Source: Paractinoplanes durhamensis
GTDB taxonomy: Bacteria > Actinomycetota > Actinomycetes > Mycobacteriales > Micromonosporaceae
NCBI RefSeq assembly: GCF_016862175.1
Contig: NZ_BOML01000072.1
Location: 1 to 64,000 of the forward strand
DNA length: 64,000 bases
Reading direction: 5' to 3'
Part shown: one piece after another, positions 1 through 8,674 of the stretch
How the letters are laid out: each line of letters starts with the position of its first letter
Position numbering within the stretch: the stretch's first letter is position 1
Notes under the pieces: model-generated
Seen by the model: the letters and a program-made list of their open reading frames with translations, nothing else
The model's database searches: none
Told to the model about the DNA's origin: nothing
Position numbers and translations under genes: made by a program

Positions 1-131
1 CCGACGCAGGGAAGCCCCAAACTGGACCTATGACGGGAGCTTCCGTGGCGAGCCTGGAGCTGACGGCGGCCGCCGACCTGGACCACAGCGTGGTCCTGGT
101 CGGGCTGGCCGACCTCTACCCGCGTCAGTAG
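1..131 (+). CDS. C-terminal end of an unidentified protein (partial)
   Basis: Reading from base 3, the plus strand is open from the window edge to a TAG at 129-131, giving about 42 residues that end in D-L-Y-P-R-Q. The composition is ordinary for a high-GC coding tail, but no motif is recognisable, so no function is proposed. Its last 7 bases overlap the end of the convergent protease gene. It could be a chance open frame, since only the last 131 bases are visible. Confidence 0.4.
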   Translation, partial: DAGKPQTGPMTGASVASLELTAAADLDHSVVLVGLADLYPRQ

Positions 132-916
132 GCGTGGATCGTGCTGCGGATCCATGTGGTGATGTTGTCGGTTCGGGCGCCGTTCTCGGTTTCGGTGTGC
201 GGGCAGCTCGGGCCGTTGCTGACCACGCCGACCAGGCGGGGCCACTGCTTTCCGCGCTCCACGAAATACGGGGCACCGGAGTCGTAGGGGCAGGGGGTGG
301 TGTCGGGCGAGGGAGCGTACCCGTGCAGGCCGATCTCGGTGTCGCTCAGCGTGACCACCGAGAGCTTGCCGGTCCGCAGGTGGGTGACCGGTGTCGGGTT
401 GGTGCTGGTCGTCGAGCCGTAACCGGTGACCCGGAGGATCGCGCCGATTTTCGGTGCGTTGTTCGCCAAGGCGATCGGGCGGACGCCGCGCACCGGCTCG
501 GCCAGCTCGGCCAGAGCCACGTCGGCGGTCGGGGACTGCCGGACCGCGATGATCGTGGTCTGGATGCCGTGGCTCGTGTCGGTGACGTCGGTGCGGCCCA
601 CGTCGGCGGTGGTGACGTCGGCCACCGGGCGCTCGACGCGTACTCCGTTCTGGTCGCGGAAGCAGTGGCCGGCCGTGATGATCCAACGGGCCGAGACCAG
701 CGCTCCCGAGCACCCGCTGTTGCGCTTTCCGCCGGCGGCGGTGGGGATGCCGGTCATGGTCAGCTTCACCGAGAACGTGTAGTGACCGTCGGGCACCTCC
801 TCGCCGTTGGCGATCGCGTGCGCGGGGCTGGCGGACAGGGTCAGTGCGAGGAGTCCGGCAGCGGTGCCGGCGATGATCGTTCGCAACATGGGCGACACCG
901 TATCGACGCTACGCAA
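125..916 (-). CDS. Secreted trypsin-like serine protease (S1 family)
   Basis: The 263-residue protein has a hydrophobic signal peptide ending around A-H-A, then a chymotrypsin-fold domain. The triad is visible: His in the T-A-G-H-C motif, Asp in the T-A-D-V-A-L motif, and Ser in D-S-G-A-P, a variant of G-D-S-G-G-P. Mature trypsins begin I-V-G-G; here the equivalent is I-A-N-G just after the signal peptide, so activation may need only signal cleavage. The TTG at 916 directly follows the TetR stop codon, with a purine-rich stretch before it, suggesting coupled translation; an internal ATG at 889 is the alternative. It probably acts extracellularly; the substrate is unknown. Confidence 0.85.
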   Translation of the reverse strand: MRSVDTVSPMLRTIIAGTAAGLLALTLSASPAHAIANGEEVPDGHYTFSVKLTMTGIPTAAGGKRNSGCSGALVSARWIITAGHCFRDQNGVRVERPVADVTTADVGRTDVTDTSHGIQTTIIAVRQSPTADVALAELAEPVRGVRPIALANNAPKIGAILRVTGYGSTTSTNPTPVTHLRTGKLSVVTLSDTEIGLHGYAPSPDTTPCPYDSGAPYFVERGKQWPRLVGVVSNGPSCPHTETENGARTDNITTWIRSTIHAY

Positions 917-1501
917 TCACTCCACCTCGGACCTATCGCCCAGCAGGGCCGCAACCAGATCCTTCAGCGGGTCGACCAGGGCGGCCTCGTCGGCCGAGGC
1001 TAGCGGCTCGACCTTCGTCGTCCAGCGCAGGATCGCCATGCCGATGGTCGCGGCCAGCACGATCTCGGAGCGCAGCAGCAGCCGGTCGTCGCCCTCGGTC
1101 CAGCCGGCCCGTTCGGCCACGCGCTCGGCCGACTCGCGCAGCACGGCGCGCCGGATCTGGTCGGCGCGCTCATCCCCCGAAGATCGCAACAACAACTGCA
1201 ATTGCGCGGGTACGTCGTCGGCGCCGGCCAGCTGGGCGGCGATCCGCTCCGGGATCTCGGACAGCGGCACATCCCCCGACGAGCGCCGCAACTCCTCGCC
1301 GGCGTGCCGCAGACAGGCCTCGAACAGGCCCTCCTTGTTGGCGAAATACCGGTTGATCAGGGCGACGTTCACGCCGGCGTCCTCGGCGATGTCGCGCACG
1401 GTCGTGGCCGCGTACCCGTCTTCGGCGAACCGGCGGCGGGCCGCCTCGAGCAGCCGCCGGCGGGTGGCGTCCGCGTCCCGGCGACGCGGCGTGGAGGTCA
1501 T
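917..1501 (-). CDS. TetR/AcrR-family transcriptional regulator
   Basis: About 194 residues. The N-terminal 60 residues form a TetR helix-turn-helix (T-R-R-R-L-L-E-A-A, then T-V-R-D-I-A-E-D-A-G-V and Y-F-A-N-K-E-G-L-F). The C-terminal ligand domain is not assignable. An ATG at 1501 is preferred over the GTG one codon upstream. It is divergent from the SUMF1-domain gene across about 50 bp and directly upstream of the protease, so either could be its target. The ligand is unknown. Confidence 0.88.
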   Translation of the reverse strand: MTSTPRRRDADATRRRLLEAARRRFAEDGYAATTVRDIAEDAGVNVALINRYFANKEGLFEACLRHAGEELRRSSGDVPLSEIPERIAAQLAGADDVPAQLQLLLRSSGDERADQIRRAVLRESAERVAERAGWTEGDDRLLLRSEIVLAATIGMAILRWTTKVEPLASADEAALVDPLKDLVAALLGDRSEVE

Positions 1502-1551
1502 CACGCCCGAAAGCCTATCGGCGCAGCGTATGCCGGTAAGGTCGGCGCACG

Positions 1552-2280
1552 ATGACGGCGAAACAGAGCTTCGAGCTGGTCAGCCTGCCGGCCGGCCGGG
1601 TGACCCTGTCGGACCGGCGCACGCAGCGGATCTGGCCGGTCGACCTGCAGCCGTTCCGGCTGGCGGCCGTCCCGGTGACCCAGGCGCTGTACGCCGAGGT
1701 CACCGGCGTTCACCCGAGCACCACCGAGGGCGGCGACCTGCCGGTGGACAACGTGTCCTGGCGGGACGCGGTCCAGTTCTGCAACACCCTGTCCGAGCGC
1801 GACGGCCTGACCCCCGCCTACCGGCTGGCCGGCGACGACGGCACCGCGAGGCGGGACGACCACGGCACCGTCCAGCGGGACGGCGAGGGCGACGGCGAGG
1901 GCGGCGTCAGCTGGGACGCCGCGGCCGACGGCTATCGGCTGCCGACCGAGGCCGAATGGGAGTACGCGTGTCGGGCCGGCACGTCCGGCCCCCGTTACGG
2001 CGCTCTCGATGACGTCGCCTGGCATCGCGGCAACTCCGGTGAGCGGATGCACGAGGTCGGTGGCAAGCAGCCCAACGCGTGGGGGCTGCACGACATGCTC
2101 GGCAACGCCTGGGACTGGTGCTGGGACATCTACGACGCCGAGGGCTACGGCGCCTACCGGGTGCTGCGCGGCGGCGGCTGGTTCGACGAGCACTGGAGCT
2201 GCCGCGCGTCGGTCCGCCGCCGGAGCCACCCGAGCCTGCGCCTGGACGACGTGAGCTTCCGAGTGGCGCGCGGAAGCTGA
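1552..2280 (+). CDS. SUMF1/formylglycine-generating-enzyme-like protein, probably not a true FGE
   Basis: The 242-residue protein has the FGE-sulfatase fold signatures: P-V-T-Q-A-L-Y, P-V-D-N-V-S-W, the hallmark Y-R-L-P-T-E-A-E-W-E-Y-A, N-A-W-G-L-H-D-M-L-G-N and R-V-L-R-G-G-G-W near the C-terminus. True FGE oxidises a sulfatase cysteine with copper held by two cysteines five residues apart in that last segment. Here the first is replaced (W-F-D-E-H-W-S-C), leaving one, and no sulfatase gene is nearby. It is more likely another SUMF1-domain oxidase or a binding domain. No secretion signal is seen. Confidence 0.82.
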   Translation: MTAKQSFELVSLPAGRVTLSDRRTQRIWPVDLQPFRLAAVPVTQALYAEVTGVHPSTTEGGDLPVDNVSWRDAVQFCNTLSERDGLTPAYRLAGDDGTARRDDHGTVQRDGEGDGEGGVSWDAAADGYRLPTEAEWEYACRAGTSGPRYGALDDVAWHRGNSGERMHEVGGKQPNAWGLHDMLGNAWDWCWDIYDAEGYGAYRVLRGGGWFDEHWSCRASVRRRSHPSLRLDDVSFRVARGS

Positions 2281-2303
2281 ACGAGCGGCCCGCACAGACT
2301 GAA

Positions 2304-2333
2304 GCGGGGTCCCGGCCGCAGCCGGGACCCCGC
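2304..2333. terminator. Bidirectional hairpin terminator
   Basis: A perfect 13-bp inverted repeat (2304-2316 with 2321-2333) and a 4-base loop lies between the convergent SUMF1-domain and MMPL genes. There is no U-tract, as is common for actinomycete terminators. Confidence 0.75.
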
Positions 2334-2343
2334 GATCACCACA

Positions 2344-4530
2344 TCAGGCAGACGTGCCGACCAGATCCGGCTCGGCCTCCGCGGAAGCCGCATCGGAAGA
2401 GGACGCGGCCAGCTGCTTGGTCAGACCCTCGCCCTCGACGTCGACGTTCGGCAGGAGCCTGTCGAGCCAGGCCGGCAGCCACCAGGCGGCCTTGCCGAAG
2501 AGGGACAGCACGGCCGGGACGATCGTCATGCGGACCAGGAAGGCGTCGACCGCGACGCCGAACGCCAGCGCGAAGCCCAGCGTCTTGATGATGGTGTCCT
2601 CGGCCAGGATGAAGCCGGCGAACACGCTCATCATGATCAGCGCGGCGGCGGTGACGACCCGGGCGCCGTACTTCATGCCGCTGTTGATCGCGTCGTTCGG
2701 GGCCGCGCCGTGCACGAACTCCTCGCGGGTGCGGGTGACCAGGAAAACCTCGTAGTCCATGGCCAGGCCGAACAGGATGCCGATCAGGAAGATCGGCATG
2801 AGGCTGATGATCGGGCCGGTGGCGGTGACGCCGATCAGGCCGGCCAGGTGACCCTGCTGGAAGACGAACACGACCGCGCCGAACGTGGCGGCCACCGACA
2901 GCAGGAAGCCGAGCGTGGCCTTGAGCGGCACCAGGATGCTGCGGAAGACGAGCATCAGAAGGACAAAGGCCAGACCGACCACGATTGCCAGGTACGGGAC
3001 CAGCGCCTTGGTGATTTTCGCGGTGACGTCGATGTTGATCGCGGTGGTGCCGGTGACCGCCAGGTCGACCCCGTCGATCCGCAGGGCGCGGATGGCGGTC
3101 ACCAGGTCCTGGGTGGCCTGGTCGGTGCTGCCGCTGCCGGGGATGACGGTGAGCATCGCGGTGTCGCCGGCCTTGTTCATGGTCGGCGCGGTGACCAGCA
3201 CGACGTCCTTCAGCGCGGTGATGGTCTTCTGGGCGGTGGCGGCTACCGCGGCGGTGGTGTTCTCGGCGACCACGATCAGCGGCCCGTTGAAGCCGGCGCC
3301 GAAGCCCTCGCTCAGCAGGTCGTAGGCCTTGCGCTGGGTGGTGTCGGGCGCGGCGGAGCTGTCGTCGGGCAGGGCCAGGTGCAGGTCGAGGGCGGGCAGG
3401 GCGGCGACGGTGAGGACGCCGAGCGCGAGCACCAGGGCGACGATCCGGTTCTTCAGGATGATCCGGGCCCAGCGCTCGCCGAACGCGATCCTGCCGGTCG
3501 GCGGCCGCATCGCGACCCGGTCCTTCTTGGCGAGGACCTTGCGGCCGGCGAAGCCGAGCAGCGCCGGGGTCAGGGTGAGCGTGATGATCACGGCCAGGGC
3601 GACGGTGCCGGCCGCGGCCAGGCCCATCGCGGTCAGGAACGGGATGCCGGTCACCGCGAGGGCGGCCAGCGCGATGATCACGGTGAGGCCGGCGAAGACC
3701 ACGGCCGAGCCGGCGGTACCGGTGGCGCGACCCGCGGCCTCTTCGCCGTCGCGGCCCTGGGCCAGCTCGTGGCGGTAGCGGGAGACGATGAACAGTGCGT
3801 AGTCGATGCCGACGGCCAGGCCGAGCATGGTGGCGAGGGCGCTGGTCGACGAGGACAGGTCGAAGAAGCCGGTGGCGATCTGGATGCCGGCCATTCCGAG
3901 GCCGACCCCGATCAGGGCGGTGAGCAGCGGCAGGCCGGCCGCGACCAGGGCGCCGAACGTGACGACCAGGACGAGCGCGGCGATGATGATGCCGAGGGCC
4001 TCGCTGGAGTGGCCGCCGTCGGTGGCGGCGAGCATCTCGCCGGAGAACTCGACCTCGAGGCCGGCGCTCCGGGCGGTGCGGCCGGCGGCGAGCAGGCCGT
4101 CCTTGGCGGCGGTGGTGACCTCGGTGGCGTCGACGGCGTACGAGACGGTGGCGTACGCGGTCCGGCCGTCCTCGGCGATCGTCTTGGCGGTGAACGGGTC
4201 GGTGACCCCGGTGACCTGCGGGGCGGTGGCGAGCTGGGCCACCGCGTACTCGATCGCGGCCTTCTGGGTGGTGCCGGTCAGCTTGCTGTCGCCGTCAACC
4301 GCGAAGACCACCTTGGCGGTGGCGCCGTCGGAGCCCGCGCCGAACTTCTCGGTCAGCACGTCGAGGGCCCGGGACGACTCGGTGCCGGGGATCGAGAAGG
4401 CATCGCTGGTCGGTCCGGACAGCGTGGCCGCACCGACCCCGAACAGGGCGAGCACCGCCACCCAGAGCAGGGCCACCAGGCCGCGTCGCCGGAACGAGAA
4501 CCGGCCGAGCCGGTACAACAAGGTCGCCAC
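2344..4530 (-). CDS. MMPL/RND-superfamily membrane transporter
   Basis: The 728-residue polytopic membrane protein has two MMPL repeats: an N-terminal helix, a large extracytoplasmic loop (about residues 40-170), a block of five to six helices, a second loop and a second helix block. The first block contains the family's G-L-A-V-G-I-D-Y-A-L-F segment and the second the equivalent G-L-A-M-D-Y-E-V-F. Family members export lipids, siderophores or drugs using the proton gradient. The cargo here is unknown; no polyketide or lipid genes adjoin it. It ends in a soluble tail of about 45 residues. Confidence 0.88.
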   Translation of the reverse strand: MATLLYRLGRFSFRRRGLVALLWVAVLALFGVGAATLSGPTSDAFSIPGTESSRALDVLTEKFGAGSDGATAKVVFAVDGDSKLTGTTQKAAIEYAVAQLATAPQVTGVTDPFTAKTIAEDGRTAYATVSYAVDATEVTTAAKDGLLAAGRTARSAGLEVEFSGEMLAATDGGHSSEALGIIIAALVLVVTFGALVAAGLPLLTALIGVGLGMAGIQIATGFFDLSSSTSALATMLGLAVGIDYALFIVSRYRHELAQGRDGEEAAGRATGTAGSAVVFAGLTVIIALAALAVTGIPFLTAMGLAAAGTVALAVIITLTLTPALLGFAGRKVLAKKDRVAMRPPTGRIAFGERWARIILKNRIVALVLALGVLTVAALPALDLHLALPDDSSAAPDTTQRKAYDLLSEGFGAGFNGPLIVVAENTTAAVAATAQKTITALKDVVLVTAPTMNKAGDTAMLTVIPGSGSTDQATQDLVTAIRALRIDGVDLAVTGTTAINIDVTAKITKALVPYLAIVVGLAFVLLMLVFRSILVPLKATLGFLLSVAATFGAVVFVFQQGHLAGLIGVTATGPIISLMPIFLIGILFGLAMDYEVFLVTRTREEFVHGAAPNDAINSGMKYGARVVTAAALIMMSVFAGFILAEDTIIKTLGFALAFGVAVDAFLVRMTIVPAVLSLFGKAAWWLPAWLDRLLPNVDVEGEGLTKQLAASSSDAASAEAEPDLVGTSA

Positions 4531-4706
4531 GCAGAATCCCCCAGGCCGTCGGTCAGGTCGTCGGATTCTTGTTCGGCATGGCCGCCGGAGAACTTATCCC
4601 GCTACCGCAGCAAGGACGAGCGGGCCGGGACCGCCCGGCGCGAGCGCTTCCGGAGTGCGGCCGCCGCCTGTTGCAGGTCCGTCGCCGGTAACCCCCGAGC
4701 GGCCGC

Positions 4707-4722
4707 TTGTTATCGCTAACAA
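4707..4722. promoter_or_regulatory. Candidate sugar-repressor operator, upstream copy
   Basis: TTGTTATCGCTAACAA, a near-perfect palindrome of the LacI-family type, lies just upstream of the araBDA promoter. Its exact reverse complement occurs 47 bp downstream (4754-4769). No regulator gene is adjacent, so the repressor would be encoded elsewhere. Confidence 0.7.
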
Positions 4723-4741
4723 CTGGTTGCCCTGAGTGGCG

Positions 4742-4769
4742 TTGACACCTGCTTTGTTAGCGATAACAA
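4742..4769 (+). promoter_or_regulatory. araBDA promoter with overlapping operator copy
   Basis: A consensus TTGACA -35 box is at 4742-4747. About 17 bases downstream the -10 region (around 4765-4770) lies inside the second operator, TTGTTAGCGATAACAA at 4754-4769. Repressor binding there would block RNA polymerase directly, while the upstream copy could allow looping or cooperative binding. Confidence 0.62.
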
Positions 4770-4817
4770 TGCTGGCACACCGTCGCAACATCCCCGAAAA
4801 GCAGGAGGTCATCCCTC

Positions 4818-6449
4818 ATGCCCGTTGACCCGTTGCGGGCCTGCGTGGTCGGCGTCGACTACGGCACGCTCTCCGGCCGCGCGGTCGTGGTGCGCGTCGC
4901 CGACGGCGCCGAGATCGGCTCCGCCGTGCACGACTATCGGCACGCCGTGCTCACCGAGTCACTCCCCGACGGCACCCCGCTCGGGCACGACTGGGCCCTG
5001 CAGGTGCCGTCCGACTACGTCGACGTCCTGAAGCATGCCGTGCCCGCCGCGCTGGCCGCCGCCGGCATCGACCCGGCCGACGTCATCGGGGTCGGCACCG
5101 ACTTCACGGCCTGCACCATGGTTCCGGCGCTGGCCGACGGCACGCCGCTGTGTGAGTTGCCGCAGTGGAGCAGCCGTCCCCACGCGTACGTCAAGCTCTG
5201 GAAGCATCACGCCGCCCAGCCGCAGGCTGATCGCATCAATGATCTCGCCGCGAAGCGAGGCGAGTCGTGGCTTCCGCGCTACGGCGGGCTGATCTCCTCG
5301 GAGTGGGAGTTCGCGAAGGGCCTGCAGCTGCTGGAGGAGGACCCGGAAGCGTATGCGGCGACCGCGCGCTGGGTGGAGGCCGCCGACTGGATCGTCTGGC
5401 AGCTCACCGGCAGTTACGTGCGCAACGCCTGCACCGCCGGTTACAAGGGCATCCGGCAGGACGGGAAGTATCCGTCGCCGGAGTTCCTGGCCGAGCTCAA
5501 CCCGGAGTTCCGCGACTTCGTGGCCGACAAGCTGGAGCAGCCGATCGGCCAGCTCGGCACCGCGGCCGGCACCCTCTCCGCGCAGGCCAGCGACTGGACC
5601 GGGCTGCCCGAGGGGATCGCCGTCGCGGTCGGCAACGTCGACGCGCACGTGACCAGCGCGGCCGCGGCCGCCCTCGACCCCGGCCAGATGGTCGCGATCA
5701 TGGGCACCTCCACCTGTCACGTGATGAACGGCGACGAGCTGCGCGAGGTTCCGGGCATGTGCGGGGCGGTGGACGGCGGCATCGTGGCCGGCCTCTGGGG
5801 ATACGAGGCCGGGCAGAGCGGGGTCGGCGACATCTTCGGCCACTACGTCGCCAACCTGGGCGCCGAGTGGACCCACGAGCGGCTCACCGAGCTGGCGTCG
5901 CGGCAGCGGCCGGGCGAGCACGGGCTGATCGCGCTCGACTGGCACAACGGCAACCGTTCGGTGCTGGTCGACGTCGAGCTGTCCGGGCTGCTGGTCGGCG
6001 AGACCCTCGCGACCAAGCCGGCCGACATCTACCGGGCGCTGATCGAGGCGACCGCGTTCGGCACCCGGAAGATCGTGGAAACGTTCGGCACCGCGGGCGT
6101 GCCGGTGCGCGAGTTCATCGCGGCCGGCGGGCTGCTCAAGAACGGTCTGCTCATGCAGATCTACGCGGACGTGCTGAACATGCCGCTGTCGGTGATCGGC
6201 TCCGAGCAGGGGCCGGCGCTCGGGTCGGCGATCCACGCGGCCGCGGCGGCCGGGGCCTACCCGGACGTGCGGGCCGCGGCGGCGGCGATGGGCCGGGTCG
6301 AGCGGGCCGTCTACCGGCCCGATCCGGCGGCGGCCGCGATCTACGACGAGCTGTACGCCGAGTACTCGGTGCTGCACGACTACTTCGGCCGGGGCGCCAA
6401 CCCGGTCATGCGCAAGCTGCGGGCGATCCAGCGGAAGGTGACCGCATGA
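4818..6449 (+). CDS. araB: Ribulokinase
   Basis: AraB phosphorylates L-ribulose to L-ribulose 5-phosphate in L-arabinose catabolism. The 543-residue protein starts with the FGGY-kinase phosphate loop (G-V-D-Y-G-T-L-S-G-R), contains the A-I-M-G-T-S-T-C-H segment and ends with the A-A-G-G-L-L-K-N motif and a G-S-E-Q-G-P-A-L-G-S-A-I-H-A-A-A region typical of ribulokinases. An AGGAGG at 4803-4808 fixes the ATG. Its stop overlaps the araD start by 4 bp. Expression is probably controlled by the paired operators upstream. Confidence 0.96.
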   Translation: MPVDPLRACVVGVDYGTLSGRAVVVRVADGAEIGSAVHDYRHAVLTESLPDGTPLGHDWALQVPSDYVDVLKHAVPAALAAAGIDPADVIGVGTDFTACTMVPALADGTPLCELPQWSSRPHAYVKLWKHHAAQPQADRINDLAAKRGESWLPRYGGLISSEWEFAKGLQLLEEDPEAYAATARWVEAADWIVWQLTGSYVRNACTAGYKGIRQDGKYPSPEFLAELNPEFRDFVADKLEQPIGQLGTAAGTLSAQASDWTGLPEGIAVAVGNVDAHVTSAAAAALDPGQMVAIMGTSTCHVMNGDELREVPGMCGAVDGGIVAGLWGYEAGQSGVGDIFGHYVANLGAEWTHERLTELASRQRPGEHGLIALDWHNGNRSVLVDVELSGLLVGETLATKPADIYRALIEATAFGTRKIVETFGTAGVPVREFIAAGGLLKNGLLMQIYADVLNMPLSVIGSEQGPALGSAIHAAAAAGAYPDVRAAAAAMGRVERAVYRPDPAAAAIYDELYAEYSVLHDYFGRGANPVMRKLRAIQRKVTA

Positions 6450-7108
6450 AGATCCACGAAGTCAAGCAGCTGGTCGCCGACCTGCACGCCGAGCTGCCCC
6501 GCAACGAGTTGGTCGTCTGGACGGCCGGCAACGTGTCGGCCCGGGTCCCCGGCGAGGACCTGCTGGTGATCAAGCCGTCCGGGGTCTCCTACGACGAGAT
6601 CACCGCGGACCTGATGGTCGTCACCGACCTGGACGGCAACCTCGTCGAGGGCGACCACAAGCCGTCCTCGGACACCGCCGCCCACGCGTACGTCTACAAG
6701 CACATGCCGCACGTCAACGGCGTGGTGCACACCCACTCGACGTACGCGACCGCCTGGGCCGCCCGCGGCGAGGCGATTCCGTGCGTGCTCACGATGATCG
6801 CCGACGAGTTCGGCGGCGAGATCCCGATCGGGCCGTTCGCGCTGATCGGCGACGACTCGATCGGCCGCGGCATCGTCGAGACGCTGCGGGCGCACCGCTC
6901 CCCCGCGGTGCTCATGCGCAACCACGGTGTCTTCACCATCGGCCGCTCCGCCCGCGACGCGGTCAAGGCCGCCGTCATGTGCGAGGACGTGGCCCGCACC
7001 GTGCACATCTCCCGGCAGATCGGCACCCCGATCCCGATCGCGCAGTCCGACATCGATGCCCTCTACGCCCGCTACCAGAACGTCTACGGTCAGGAGCCCG
7101 CCGCATGA
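6446..7108 (+). CDS. araD: L-ribulose-5-phosphate 4-epimerase
   Basis: AraD converts L-ribulose 5-phosphate to D-xylulose 5-phosphate, linking arabinose to the pentose phosphate pathway. The 220-residue class II aldolase-fold protein has the V-H-T-H-S zinc-binding motif, the phosphate-binding S-G-V-S-Y-D segment and R-N-H-G-V-F-T-I-G. The start is the ATG overlapping the araB stop (ATGA); the araA start overlaps its own stop in the same way, so the three genes are translationally coupled. Confidence 0.95.
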   Translation: MKIHEVKQLVADLHAELPRNELVVWTAGNVSARVPGEDLLVIKPSGVSYDEITADLMVVTDLDGNLVEGDHKPSSDTAAHAYVYKHMPHVNGVVHTHSTYATAWAARGEAIPCVLTMIADEFGGEIPIGPFALIGDDSIGRGIVETLRAHRSPAVLMRNHGVFTIGRSARDAVKAAVMCEDVARTVHISRQIGTPIPIAQSDIDALYARYQNVYGQEPAA

Positions 7109-8595
7109 AGCCTCAGATCTGGTTCCTGACCGGAAGTCAGCACCTCTACGGCCCGGAGACGCTCGACCAGGTGGCCGCCCAGTCGGCCGAGATCCAGGGG
7201 CTCCTCGCCGCCGGCGGTCTCAGCGCCGAGATCGTCAGCCGGCCGGTCCTCACCGACTCGATCGCGATCCGGCAGACGATGCTGGAGGCCAACGCCGACC
7301 CGAACGTGCTCGGCGTGATCGCCTGGATGCACACGTTCTCGCCGGCCAAGATGTGGATCACCGGGCTGGACACGCTGCGCAAGCCGCTGCTGCACCTGCA
7401 CACCCAGCACAACCAGGCACTGCCGTGGGCAACCATCGACATGGACTTCATGAACCTCAACCAGGCCGCGCACGGCGACCGGGAGTTCGGGTTCATCCAG
7501 GCGCGGCTCGGGGTGCCGCGCAAGACGGTGGCCGGGCACGCGGCCGACCCGAACGTGGCGCGGCGGATCGACGCGTGGATCCGGGCCGCGGCGGGCTTCC
7601 ACCACCTGCGCAACCTGCGGCTGGCGCGTTTCGGCGACAACATGCGGGACGTCGCGGTCACCGAGGGCGACAAGGTCGAGGCCGAGTTGCGGTTCGGGGT
7701 CTCGGTCAACACGTACGGCGTAAATGATCTTGTGGCCTTGGTGGACGCCGCCCCGGATTCCGCGGTCGACGCGTTGCTCGCCGAATATTCGGACATTTAC
7801 GATTTGGCCCCTTCGTTGCGTAAGGACGGCGACCAGCACGAGTCGCTGCGCTACGCCGCCCGGATCGAAGCCGGCATGCGGCAGTTCCTGACCGAGGGCG
7901 GGTTCGGGGCGTTCACCACCAACTTCGAGGACCTCGGCGGGCTCCGGCAGCTGCCCGGGCTGGCCGTGCAGCGGCTGATGGCCGACGGCTACGGCTTCGG
8001 CGGCGAGGGCGACTGGAAGACGTCCGCGCTGCTCGCCACGGTCAAGGCGATGGGCGCCGGCACCGGTAAGGGCACCTCGTTCATGGAGGACTACACCTAC
8101 CACTTCGGGCCGGGCGAGCCCAAGATCCTCGGCGCGCACATGCTCGAGGTCTGCCCGACCATCGCCGACGGCCGGCCGCGCGCCGAGATCCACCCGCTCG
8201 GCATCGGCGGCCGCGAGGACCCGGTGCGGCTGGTGTTCGACGCGGCGGCCGGGCCCGGTGTGGTGATCGGCCTCGCCGACCTCGGTGACCGGTTCCGGTT
8301 CGTGGCCAACACCGTCGAGGTGGTGCCGCCGGACGAGCCGCTGCCGTCGCTGCCGGTCGCGCGGGCGGTGTGGAAGCCCGCGCCGTCGCTGTCCACGTCG
8401 ACGGAATGCTGGCTGACCGCCGGCGGGCCGCACCACACGGTGATGACCCAGGCGGTCGGGGCGGAGACGCTGCGCGACTTCGCCGAGATGGCCAAGACCG
8501 AGCTGCTGCTGATCGACGAGCGGACCACGCCGTACGACTTCGCCGACCGGGTGCGCTGGAACCAGGCGTACTACCGGCTGTCCCGCCCGATGTAA
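7105..8595 (+). CDS. araA: L-arabinose isomerase
   Basis: AraA isomerises L-arabinose to L-ribulose, the first step of the pathway. The 496-residue protein opens with the family signature (I-W-F-L-T-G-S-Q-H-L-Y-G) and contains W-M-H-T-F-S-P-A-K-M-W, H-T-Q-H-N, the active-site region G-E-G-D-W-K-T, S-F-M-E-D-Y-T-Y-H and H-M-L-E-V-C-P. Length and motifs are typical. It is the last gene of the operon; only a weak 6-bp inverted repeat at about 8619-8635 follows. Confidence 0.96.
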   Translation: MKPQIWFLTGSQHLYGPETLDQVAAQSAEIQGLLAAGGLSAEIVSRPVLTDSIAIRQTMLEANADPNVLGVIAWMHTFSPAKMWITGLDTLRKPLLHLHTQHNQALPWATIDMDFMNLNQAAHGDREFGFIQARLGVPRKTVAGHAADPNVARRIDAWIRAAAGFHHLRNLRLARFGDNMRDVAVTEGDKVEAELRFGVSVNTYGVNDLVALVDAAPDSAVDALLAEYSDIYDLAPSLRKDGDQHESLRYAARIEAGMRQFLTEGGFGAFTTNFEDLGGLRQLPGLAVQRLMADGYGFGGEGDWKTSALLATVKAMGAGTGKGTSFMEDYTYHFGPGEPKILGAHMLEVCPTIADGRPRAEIHPLGIGGREDPVRLVFDAAAGPGVVIGLADLGDRFRFVANTVEVVPPDEPLPSLPVARAVWKPAPSLSTSTECWLTAGGPHHTVMTQAVGAETLRDFAEMAKTELLLIDERTTPYDFADRVRWNQAYYRLSRPM

Positions 8596-8674
8596 CTCGA
8601 CGAAGGCCCTCCGCGACGGATCCCCGAACGGGATCGCTACGTGGCCCTGACCCGCGCTGCCCAGCGTCCGATCG

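Noticed and set aside
2710..4719. A 669-codon plus-strand frame opposite the MMPL transporter
   Set aside because: Low-complexity Gly/Asp/Gln composition from mirrored GC codons; the minus frame is an evident transporter.
4594..4812. A 72-codon minus-strand frame over the arabinose promoter
   Set aside because: It covers the operators and promoter, has no ribosome site and no recognisable domain.
8619..8635. Terminator after araA
   Set aside because: The stem is only 6 bp with a mismatched flank; weaker than the other hairpins here.
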